The translations under genes were made by a program, and so were the position numbers. Shown here piece after piece: positions 51,601-63,600 of a DNA stretch of 64,000 bases. Every line of letters starts with the position of its first letter. The stretch's first letter is position 1. Origin of the DNA: Lumbricus rubellus (lineage: Eukaryota; Annelida; Clitellata; Crassiclitellata; Lumbricidae). The notes beneath the pieces are model-generated. The model ran no database searches. It saw only the letters and a program-made list of their open reading frames with translations, and had not been told where the DNA came from. The stretch spans positions 67,330,395 through 67,394,394 of the forward strand of contig OX243811.1 of NCBI GenBank assembly GCA_945859605.1, read 5' to 3'.

Positions 51601-54600
51601 CCATAAGCGAAGAATTTTCCCTCATGAGGAAACTGCAACACCATGAGGAAAGAATGTTCTTTTGGTGTAAAAAATGTCTCATTGAAGTGTGAAGATGTCC
51701 CTTCGCAAGGGCAGAATGTCCCTTCGGTGTAGTAGAAAATCCAATAATTATAGTAAGAATGTTCATGTACTGTTGGAAGAATGTATATAGGCCTATGTAT
51801 GTTCTGGTGTTAAAAGAAACAGGTCCGTATAATACAATTGAAGAATGTCCTTTAATAAAGAAATAGTGTTTCTTTACTAGAGAAGAATGCACCTGCTTGA
51901 AGGCACAACGTCCTTTAATTAGTGAAGAATGATCCGACAGTATGGAAGAATGTTCCTTCCTTAGAAAAGAATATCCTCGGCATTATGGAAAATTGAACAT
52001 TCTTCTTGAATAGGCCTAGGCCTACATAATGATATTGTGATTACTGACACCAGCAATACTATCATTATATTTATAATTGTTTATTGTTATCATTATTATT
52101 ATTTATTTATTTTTAAATTTTTATTATTGACTTGTCTAAACCGAATTTGAAAATTCGATTAAGTAAAAAAATCCACGCCAACCGCTCACATTATTATCAG
52201 CGCCACATTCCCCTGCCAGCTGCGTAGGCCTACCTTCAAACCCAACCGGTTTTACCCCCCCTCTCTATTACTCCAACCTACATTGTTTGAATTGTTTCAT
52301 TCAGAGTCGATCTCCATGCAGGAGAGGTCTATCGTCTTCATTGGATACGACGTCTGATGATGTCGACAAATCACACGAACACACTGACATCTATCGACAA
52401 ATTCTTCGAACACCGGAAGCGGAAGTCACGTGCTGCAGACGATCATACAAGTCAAACGAACCGGTCGTCGTAAGACAGACAATTCCGTCATGTTCTTATT
52501 TTGTTCTGCATCGTTCTTTTAATGTTCTGAAGTGTTCTGCAGTGGAATTCATTAGCCTAATGTTAGCCTTGTTAGTCAAGACTGAGATGATACAAGGCTG
52601 CACAGCAGTGCACACCGGAACTCAGTACAAAGAAGAGTAAAATGATAAAATAGACGGATTGGAATGTGATGAATCGAAACATAGTACAGTAAAGAATTAA
52701 ATAAACAAAATAAAATAGAATTGAATGATTTCAAACAGAATGACAAAAAACCATACTTTTTTTGTGTCTGAGTTTGGCTTGGCTAAACACCATAATTCAA
52801 TCGTAGCCACAACTCATCGTCATCTACGATTGTTATGTTGAACGAAAAAAGGTGTTGGAGGAACGATCGCTTTGGGACTATGCTCTCCTCCACCGATCCG
52901 TCGAAAGCTGGAATGGATCGACGCCATACCATCTTCCTATGCTCGTCGTCAATGACATTCCCAGCCATCCGCCAACTCCTATCACTCCCCAGATGTCACC
53001 AAGACTCCTCCGAAGTAAACTCAACGAAGTACAACTAACCAGGAACCAACCGATCAGATTCGTCGCCAAAAAGGTAGACAACAGCTGCAGTCAATAATCA
53101 CGATCCATATTGAATCTTAAACTGTAAGTCGTGTTCAGTCTAATAATAAAGCGTGTTGGAAAAATTGGAAGGCGTTCGTGAGATGAAAGTATTCATCGGA
53201 TCTCCGGAATGATGCCAGCGAGGAAGAGACCAGTCTATGTTTGTTGAGTCTCCTTTGTAACGGCATGTGCTTAATTACGGCGCCAAAGAAATTGTCGTCA
53301 TTGTTTTTTCCCCTGAGGTAATTCATTCCCCCAGGAACTTATGGACTATTATTATTAATTGAAAAACGTACGTTACTGTGCCCAAATGTAGGCCCCTATC
53401 TCATTCTCTAGAGTACAAACATTATTGCCCACCCATCCCACTGTTTGGGGATAGAAATGATTAATTAAATGGCTATATTATTCTTTCATCTACTTTGTTT
53501 TGTCCTCCTGTTCTTTGCGTTCTTCTTCCGCATGTTCTTGTTCAACTCCATCTTCTTCTTGTTCTTTCTCTTTTCCGCCACAACAATGTCTCCTATTTCT
53601 TTCTTTATCTTTATCTCCTGCCTCTCCAACTTTTTGCTCTGCATGTTTTTGGCTATTCTTCTCGTTGTTCTCGTTCTTCCTGTTGTTCTTCATCTTGCTA
53701 TTCTTCTCGTTGTTCTCGTTCTTCCTGTTGTTCTTCATCTTGCTATTCTTCTCGTTGTTCTCGTTCTTCCTGTTGTTCTTCATCTTGCTATTCTTCTCGT
53801 TGTTCTCGTTCTTCCTGTTGTTCTTCATCTTGCTATTCTTCTCGTTGTTCTCGTTCTTCCTGTTGTTCTTCATCTTGCTATTCTTCTCGTTGTTCTCGTT
53901 CTTCCTGTTGTTCTTCATCTTGCTATTCTTCTCGTTGTTCTCGTTCTTCCTGTTGTTCTTCATCTTGCTATTCTTCTCGTTGTTCTCGTTCTTCCTGTTG
54001 TTCTTCATCTTGCTATTCTTCTCGTTGTTCTCGTTCCTCCTGTTGTTCTTCATCTTGCTATTCTTCTCGTTGTTCTCGTTCTTCCTGTTGTTCTTCACCT
54101 TGCTATTCTTCTTGTTCTTCTCGTTCTTCCTGTTGTTCTTCACCTTGCTATTCTTCTTGTTCTTCTCGTTCTTCCTGTTGTTCTTCATCTTGCTATTCTT
54201 CTCGTTCTTCTCGTTCTTCCTGTTGTTCTTCATCTTGCTATTCTTCTCGTTGTTCTCGTTCTTCCTGTTGTTCTTCATCTTGCTATTCTTCTTGTTCTTC
54301 TCGTTCTTCCTGTTGTTCTTCACCTTGCTATTCTTCTTGTTCTTCTCGTTCTTCCTGTTGTTCTTCATCTTGCTATTCTTCTCGTTGTTCTCGTTCTTCC
54401 TGTTGTTCTTCATCTTGCTATTCTTCTCGTTGTTCTCGTTCTTCCTGTTGTTCTTCATCTTGCTATTCTTCTCGTTGTTCTCGTTCTTCCTGTTGTTCTT
54501 CATCTTGCTATTCTTCTTGTTCTTCTCGTTCTTCCTGTTGTTCTTCATCTTGCTATTCTTCTCGTTCTTCTCGTTCTTCCTGTTGTTCTTCATCTTGCTA

Positions 54601-57600
54601 TTCTTCTTGTTCTTCTCGTTCTTCCTGTTGTTCTTCACCTTGCTATTCTTCTTGTTCTTCTCGTTCTTCCTGTTGTTCTTCATCTTGCTATTCTTCTCGT
54701 TGTTCTCGTTCTTCCTGTTGTTCTTCATCTTGCTATTCTTCTCGTTCTTCCTGTTCCTCCTGTTGTTCTTCATCTTGCTATTCTTCTCGTTGTTCTCGTT
54801 CTTCCTGTTGTTCTTCATCTTGCTATTCTTCTTGTTCTTTTCGTTCTTCCTGTTGTTCTTCATCTTGCTATTCTTCTCGTTGTTCTCGTTCTTCCTGTTG
54901 TTCTTCATCTTGCTATTCTTCTTGTTCTTCTCGTTCTTCCTGTTGTTCTTCACCTTGCTATTCTTCTCGTTCTTCTCGTTCTTCCTGTTGTTCTTCATCT
55001 TGCTATTCTTCTCGTTCTTCTCGTTCTTCCTGTTGTTCTTCATCTTGCTATTCTTCTTGTTCTTCTCGTTCTTCCTGTTGTTCTTCATCTTGCTATTCTT
55101 CTCGTTGTTCTCGTTCTTCCTGTTGTTCTTCATCTTGCTATTCTTCTTGTTCTTCTCGTTCTTCCTGTTGTTCTTCATCTTGCTATTCTTCTCGTTGTTC
55201 TCGTTCTTCCTGTTGTTCTTCATCTTGCTATTCTTCTTGTTCTTCTCGTTCTTCCTGTTGTTCTTCACCTTGCTATTCTTCTTGTTCTTCTCGTTCTTCC
55301 TGTTGTTCTTCATCTTGCTATTCTTCTCGTTGTTCTCGTTCTTCCTGTTGTTCTTCATCTTGCTATTCTTCTTGTTCTTCTCGTTCTTCCTGTTGTTCTT
55401 CACCTTGCTATTCTTCTCGTTCTTCTCGTTCTTCCTGTTGTTCTTCATCTTGCTATTCTTCTCGTTCTTCTCGTTCTTCCTGTTGTTCTTCATCTTGCTA
55501 TTCTTCTCGTTGTTCTCGTTCTTCCTGTTGTTCTTCATCTTGCTATTCTTCTCGTTGTTCTCGTTCTTCCTGTTGTTCTTCATCTTGCTATTCTTCTTGT
55601 TCTTCTCGTTCTTCCTGTTGTTCTTCATCTTGCTATTCTTCTCGTTCTTCTCGTTCTTCCTGTTGTTCTTCATCTTGCTATTCTTCTTGTTCTTCTCGTT
55701 CTTCCTGTTGTTCTTCACCTTGCTATTCTTCTTGTTCTTCTCGTTCTTCCTGTTGTTCTTCATCTTGCTATTCTTCTCGTTGTTCTCGTTCTTCCTGTTG
55801 TTCTTCATCTTGCTATTCTTCTCGTTCTTCCTGTTCCTCCTGTTGTTCTTCATCTTGCTATTCTTCTCGTTGTTCTCGTTCTTCCTGTTGTTCTTCATCT
55901 TGCTATTCTTCTTGTTCTTTTCGTTCTTCCTGTTGTTCTTCATCTTGCTATTCTTCTCGTTGTTCTCGTTCTTCCTGTTGTTCTTCATCTTGCTATTCTT
56001 CTTGTTCTTCTCGTTCTTCCTGTTGTTCTTCACCTTGCTATTCTTCTCGTTCTTCTCGTTCTTCCTGTTGTTCTTCATCTTGCTATTCTTCTCGTTCTTC
56101 TCGTTCTTCCTGTTGTTCTTCATCTTGCTATTCTTCTTGTTCTTCTCGTTCTTCCTGTTGTTCTTCATCTTGCTATTCTTCTCGTTGTTCTCGTTCTTCC
56201 TGTTGTTCTTCATCTTGCTATTCTTCTCGTTGTTCTCGTTCTTCCTGTTGTTCTTCACCTTGCTATTCTTCTCGTTCTTCTCGTTCTTCCTGTTGTTCTT
56301 CATCTTGCTATTCTTCTCGTTGTTCTCGTTCTTCCTGTTGTTCTTCATCTTGCTATTCTTCTCGTTCTTCTCGTTCCTCCTGTTGTTCTTCATCTTGCTA
56401 TTCTTCTTGTTCTTCTCGTTCTTCCTGTTGTTCTTCATCTTGCTATTCTTCTTGTTCTTCTCGTTCTTCCTGTTGTTCTTCACCTTGCTATTCTTCTCGT
56501 TCTTCTCGTTCTTCCTGTTGTTCTTCATCTTGCTATTCTTCTCGTTGTTCTCGTTCTTCCTGTTGTTCTTCATCTTGCTATTCTTCTCGTTGTTCTCGTT
56601 CTTCCTGTTGTTCTTCATCTTGCTATTCTTCTCGTTGTTCTCGTTCTTCCTGTTGTTCTTCACCTTGCTATTCTTCTTGTTCTTCTCGTTCTTCCTGTTG
56701 TTCTTCACCTTGCTATTCTTCTTGTTCTTCTCGTTCTTCCTGTTGTTCTTCATCTTGCTATTCTTCATGTTCTTCTCGTTCTTCCTGTTGTTCTTCATCT
56801 TGCTATTCTTCTTGTTCTTCTCGTTCTTCCTGTTGTTCTTCATCTTGCTATTCTTCTTGTTCTTCTCGTTCTTCCTGTTGTTCTTCATCTTGCTATTCTT
56901 CTTGTTCTTCTCGTTCTTCCTGTTGTTCTTCACCTTGCTATTCTTCTTGTTCTTCTCGTTCTTCCTGTTGTTCTTCACCTTGCTATTCTTCTTGTTCTTC
57001 TCGTTCTTCCTGTTGTTCTTCATCTTGCTATTCTTCATGTTCTTCTCGTTCTTCCTGTTGTTCTTCATCTTGCTATTCTTCTTGTTCTTCTCGTTCTTCC
57101 TGTTGTTCTTCATCTTGCTATTCTTCTTGTTCTTCTCGTTCTTCCTGTTGTTCTTCACCTTGCTATTCTTCTTGTTCTTCTCGTTCTTCCTGTTGTTCTT
57201 CATCTTGCTATTCTTCATGTTCTTCTCGTTCTTCCTGTTGTTCTTCATCTTGCTATTCTTCTTGTTCTTCTCGTTCTTCCTGTTGTTCTTCACCTTGCTA
57301 TTCTTCTTGTTCTTCTCGTTCTTCCTGTTGTTCTTCACCTTGCTATTCTTCTTGTTCTTCTCGTTCTTCCTGTTGTTCTTCACCTTGCTATTCTTCTTGT
57401 TCTTCTCGTTCTTCCTGTTGTTCTTCATCTTGCTATTCTTCATGTTCTTCTCGTTCTTCCTGTTGTTCTTCATCTTGCTATTCTTCATGTTCTTCTCGTT
57501 CTTCCTGTTGTTCTTCATCTTGCTATTCTTCTTGTTCTTCTCGTTCTTCCTGTTGTTCTTCATCTTGCTATTCTTCTTGTTCTTCTCGTTCTTCCTGTTG

Positions 57601-60600
57601 TTCTTCATCTTGCTATTCTTCTTGTTCTTCTCGTTCTTCCTGTTGTTCTTCATCTTGCTATTCTTCTCGTTGTTCTCGTTCTTCCTGTTGTTCTTCATCT
57701 TGCTATTCTTCTTGTTCTTCTCGTTCTTCCTGTTGTTCTTCATCTTGCTATTCTTCTTGTTCTTCTCGTTCTTCCTGTTGTTCTTCATCTTGCTATTCTT
57801 CTTGTTCTTCTCGTTCTTCCTGTTGTTCTTCATCTTGCTATTCTTCTCGTTCTTCTCGTTCTTCCTGTTGTTCTTCACCTTGCTATTCTTCTTGTTCTTC
57901 TCGTTCTTCCTGTTGTTCTTCATCTTGCTATTCTTCATGTTCTTCTCGTTCTTCCTGTTGTTCTTCATCTTGCTATTCTTCATGTTCTTCTCGTTCTTCC
58001 TGTTGTTCTTCACCTTGCTATTCTTCTCGTTCTTCTCGTTCTTCCTGTTGTTCTTCATCTTGCTATTCTTCTCGTTGTTCTCGTTCTTCCTGTTGTTCTT
58101 CACCTTGCTATTCTTCTTGTTCTTCTCGTTCTTCCTGTTGTTCTTCACCTTGCTATTCTTCTTGTTCTTCTCGTTCTTCCTGTTGTTCTTCATCTTGCTA
58201 TTCTTCTCGTTGTTCTCGTTCTTCCTGTTGTTCTTCATCTTGCTATTCTTCTTGTTCTTCTCGTTCTTCCTGTTGTTCTTCATCTTGCTATTCTTCTCGT
58301 TCTTCTCGTTCTTCCTGTTGTTCTTCATCTTGCTATTCTTCTCGTTCTTCTCGTTCTTCCTGTTGTTCTTCACCTTGCTATTCTTCTTGTTCTTCTCGTT
58401 CTTCCTGTTGTTCTTCATCTTGCTATTCTTCATGTTCTTCTCGTTCTTCCTGTTGTTCTTCATCTTGCTATTCTTCATGTTCTTCTCGTTCTTCCTGTTG
58501 TTCTTCACCTTGCTATTCTTCTCGTTCTTCTCGTTCTTCCTGTTGTTCTTCATCTTGCTATTCTTCTCGTTGTTCTCGTTCTTCCTGTTGTTCTTCATCT
58601 TGCTATTCTTCATGTTCTTCTCGTTCTTCCTGTTGTTCTTCACCTTGCTATTCTTCTCGTTCTTCTCGTTCTTCCTGTTGTTCTTCATCTTGCTATTCTT
58701 CATGTTCTTCTCGTTCTTCCTGTTGTTCTTCATCTTGCTATTCTTCTCGTTCCTTTCGCAGTTCTTTTGTGTTTTTTACTCGTGTACTCATTGCTCTTGT
58801 TCCTGCTCTTGATCTTCTTCTTCTTTCTCTTTTTCCCCTATCCTGTTGTAGGGAAATGAATAAAGATGTCTTTCTTGTGAGTCTTTAATTCCCTTTTCTT
58901 TAGTCTGCCAATACTCCGAGCGCCATTGGACGTCGTGACTCGAGTGGCTCCGTTTCTCCCATCCGTCGCCAGGATGCGCTGCAGCCTCGTTGCCAGGTAA
59001 CGATGACGTACATCGGAGGATTTCTCGACCGGAAGCTGGACAACCGCTCGGACAACAGAACCGACGATGTTGTCATTGAGCAACAACACTGCGGAGGCAA
59101 CACTCTCATCGTCTACAGAGGGCAACTAAAACCTGGAGGTCAGTTGTTGGCAAATATACCATCTCTGACCTCAGTTATACGTGAAAGCAATTATAAGTTA
59201 TGGTAGCCATCTCATTTTTCAGCAATGCACTAACTTCAATTCATTTCCATATCAAACTGCGTATGTAAAGTCATGTTCCATGTACAATTGTACATGTAGC
59301 CTACCTACGTGAGCGTAGCATTCGTTTCATAGAATGCTGCATGAAAATAAATGTCTGTTCAGACCTCACTGCACGCCAGCTGTGGTCAAACTCATGGCAT
59401 TGCCGCATTTCGGTGGTGTCAGGAACAATATCGCATACGGAGCAGGGCGACTATATCTTCATTATTCTAAATAGACATCGTCATTTAACACAAACTTCAC
59501 AATTGATCATTGTAACTGAATATCTGGCCATTTAATTTAGCTGTTTGGGGTTTGTATTCTACAAAAGCGTTGTGCTATAACAGCTCCAAAAAACCTAACA
59601 GCTCCAAAAAGAGCGTTTACCGCAAGAGGTAAAATGCCTTTTCCACCTTCATATAGACTAATTATTCTACATGTTGCGGAAAGCCAATTTATCGATAATT
59701 ATCACGGTGCAATTGTGCTGCTTCTTTACACGTTGATCTTAGTGCTGCTCTGACACTTGTCCATGCCTTTGTCACCAGTAGAATTGATCACTGCAGTTCG
59801 GTACTCATGGGTCTGCCACTTGGGCTAATTGGGCGCCTTGAACGAGTTCTTCGTTCGGCTGCTCGCCTCATTGGCCGCATTCCTAAATATGCCCCCGTCT
59901 CTACTTACATGTATATTGTATATGCGTGATGTTCTTTACTGGCTCCCTGTTTCAAAGCGCATCTCCTACCGAGTTGCTGCACTTGTCTGGCGTTGCCTTA
60001 CTGATTGTGCTCCATCATACTTGTCTATCCTTTGTCGACCTGTCTCCGACCTTGCAGCCCGCCGAGCTCTTCGCTCTGCGACAATGGGGAACCTTTTGGT
60101 TCCTCGAGCTCGCACTTCTACAAGACAACGCTGAGCCTTTTCTACTGTGGGTCCCGCTATCTGGAATGGCCTCCCACTAAAGTGACTAAACTTGCGACTT
60201 ATGCCTAGACTAAATTCATCTGCTTTTTATAAGTTGCTCAAAACCTATTATTTTAGCTGTTGCTGGACTGGGAGCGCCTCTGAGTAGTTTTCTTGAAGAG
60301 GCACTATATAAATTCACGATATGAATGAATGAATGAATGAATGAATGAATGAGCAATAGTGCGGTACCACGATGATAATCTGTCGCTCAATAATTGTTCT
60401 ATATTGTTTGAAGCGGGATTGTTTTTTGCGACTAAAATAACAAATAATTACACTGAGGAGTACGGTACGCCTATGGCCGCAGCGATAATGACAGAGATAT
60501 TTCATTACGAATTATTCCAACTACAATGACTGCAATGAAAGCGAACTGCAATATCCGGCAGAAGGTGGAGGATTGGGTGAAGAATGAGAAATGGAAGCAG

Positions 60601-63600
60601 CAGCAGAAAAGGAAGGAGAGAGAAAGAAGAGGAGGAGGAGGAGGAAGAAGAAGAAGAAGAAGCAGTAGAAGAAGAAGTAGAAGAGGAGAAGGAGGAGGAA
60701 AAGGAGGAGGAGGGGGAGGAGGAGGATAAGTAGGAATAGAAGGAGGATAAGGGGAGGAGGAGAAAGAGGAGAAGGAGGAAGAAGAAGAAGAAGTAGAAGA
60801 AGAAGTAGAAGAGGAGAAGGAGGAGGAGAAGGAGGAAGAGGAGGGTTTTACTTCATCTCGCGTATTCTATAATATTATTATTCTAAGCACATTCACTAAC
60901 AGAATATTTTATCCTTGCGTTTTGACAGACTAGGTAAGAATGCCCTGAGCAATATTTAGCCGTTTAGACCTAAATTGCGTTTTTGTCAGCTTGGTGCTTC
61001 TAGTAAACGATCGATCGATTGATTGATTGATTCATTAAATGAATGATTGATTGATTGATTCATTAAATGAATGATTGATTGATTGATCGATCGATTGATC
61101 GATTGATTGTTTTCAATTGGATGTTGCAGATGAGTTCAGCTTCATATCTCGTCGTCATTCCGATCATCCATTCAGTCTGACGATCTACATCAACGGTCAT
61201 CGTGATTGTCGACTGTCAACTTGTTGTGAATTTCGCCATCGTCAGTTCGGTCGATTGAGTGGAAGATCCGGACATTTCAGACTCATCTGCGTCAAAGGAC
61301 AGAGACGATGCACACGGTTAGTTAATCCATCACAATATAATTTATTCATCCACTTGCTTGTTTTCGTTTCTCTATTTTATTCACCTACAACGTCTCTGCT
61401 GTAAGGCTTATCTATCTCTGGCTGATTGCATGCATGCTATGTTTGTCGAGGCGCCCTTCAAATAATTGTTGTCGTTTAATTATTATTATCATTATTAGTA
61501 ACAACTATTATCATTATTAGTAACAATTATTATCATTATTAGTAACAATTATTATCATTATTAGTAACATGATGTTTTTTTTACAAAAGCGCTAGCGCCG
61601 CCATGAACATTCCTGCATAATGTGTCTGAACAGAGGTGTGTCTTAATAATTATCAACGTGGATAGAAAAGATAAATACTATTGTTGAGCAGAGTTTGTTG
61701 GGACAGCTTGAGCGTCCACATGGCGAATTATTCCAATGCATGCGTGAACATGGTAGGCTACAGTACTGTAACCCCGTATTATCTACGGCCAAAGATCAAG
61801 CTGACTTCAACGTTTCTGTCTTGCTATGGTTGTGATTAATGTTGTTGCGAATAATTATCGTTTGATGTTGAAGGTGCGAAGAGGAGGAAACTGCGACACT
61901 AACGACGAAGTTTGCTGCATCAAATTCGCTTATTCAGCAACAGCAATCACAAAATATTACACAAGGTTCAACCGTTAGTTTCTTAAACTTTTAAACAAAA
62001 ATAAAGTGATTCCTGTTAAACGTCCAATGTCAAGGAAGATTCACTGTGGCCGACGCGTGAAATTTTTTGATAGGCCTATCCACTCAATGATTTGATGTTT
62101 AGTCAAGCCTTAAATAGTCTAGAGTCGTTATAGATCAGCTATACCTAAGGCTTAGAGGATTGATCCTCTGGCATTAACGTTATCACGGTCTGGCTTTCTA
62201 TCGCCATCGTTTAACACCTCATCCGTTAAAGACCCCGGCGCAATAGAAGTCACTAATTACAAACGTAAATACCGCCATCACTTCACTTTGCTATTTAAAT
62301 CATAGCCACTTAATCATAATCATAAGTCAGATCAAAGTAGTTGGGCAAGCATCTAAACATGGACTTGTAGCCGAACATTAAACTGAACGAACCACGTGTT
62401 CGGCGCTTTTTGCACTCTCTGAAAGGCAGCAGGCAGTTGTTGAGGTACGCGAACATAAAAATGTTTTGTCTGATTACGACAGTGCTTTTGTGGGTCACTG
62501 GCTGACATTTCGTGCATTAGACCTTAGTTTTTTCCGTGCAGGACCGCACATCGGACAACGCATTTTTTTCTGTTGCTACATTTGTTTTACTCTGTTTGGG
62601 ATGCAAGCCCACCGCGGCAGAACCCTCCTCCTTTATCCTGGCTTGGGACAGACACTGACTATACCACTAGGGGTGGAATGTGGCGGAGTTCGTGCATTAG
62701 ACACCGGCGTAAAACTAAAGTTACATTTCTTCTTGATTTCTCATTTCCAGGTTCTTACAGAGATCATCGAAAACCAAGTGAGAAGGCCAATTCGAACGTT
62801 CTTTCACTGCCAAGTCTTTTTCACACCGATCCATCCGCAATTGCGTCAAACGGAAAACTTCCACGTGCGGAGAAGAAACAGAGCGGAAGCCAGCGCAGGA
62901 GTCGATCGCGAGTGGTGAAAGATGAAAAAGATTTAGATAAAGGAAGCAGGAAGCAAGCTGAAGGAGCGGGTGAAGACACGGATGCTAAGAAGGAACAAGA
63001 AACACGGATCAATGTTAGAAATGCTATGAAAGACAACAGCGGAAAGCAGACAAACAAAAATACTGACTGCGTTGAAAAGGATCCGCGAGAGAAATTGCGT
63101 CGCAGTGAGGAAGTTTCCTCAAACATATCGAAGAATTTTGAGAAGGCAGCTCCGTTGTCTGACTCTCTGAAGCATCATAGCAGAGATGTAAATGCACCGA
63201 ATGTCTCCGTGTTTCTAAAAGATGTTGACGGTAACTTAATAGGTCGCAGGTCTGTTACTCGTGAAGCGGAGAGAAAGGCGCATGAGGAATACAACGAACC
63301 AGATTTCGAATCAGATACAAAAAGCAACAAAGAAGAAGAAGATGGTGATGGTTATAACACCGTCAGCAGTAACACTTGCGAATCTGATTTCGAAGACCGC
63401 ACTGTCTACGTTGATGCCGGAATGAACACCGACTTTGACATGGACGATGTCGGTGACGTTTGTACCAACGAACATGAAGTTCAGAATTCATTGCCACATT
63501 GTATTAAGACTGTTGCTGATGAATGTGAAGATCGACCTCTAAATGGTCTCAGCAAATCCATTCGAACAACAAATCCAAACACCTGCATCGATATTTCAAA

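Noticed and set aside
53469..58888. Four frames of about 1750-1800 codons, both strands, including hydrophobic and Lys/Asn-rich versions
   Set aside because: All arise from one 45-bp unit whose length is a multiple of three and which lacks stops in those frames. The flanks show no conserved domain, and the array lies between two well-supported ERICH3-like exons.
62466..62918. 150-codon frame overlapping the last ERICH3-like exon
   Set aside because: The other frame, entered at the acceptor before 62751, stays open over 1.2 kb with the expected Glu/Lys-rich composition and correct phase. This one ends in a stop at 62916-62918.
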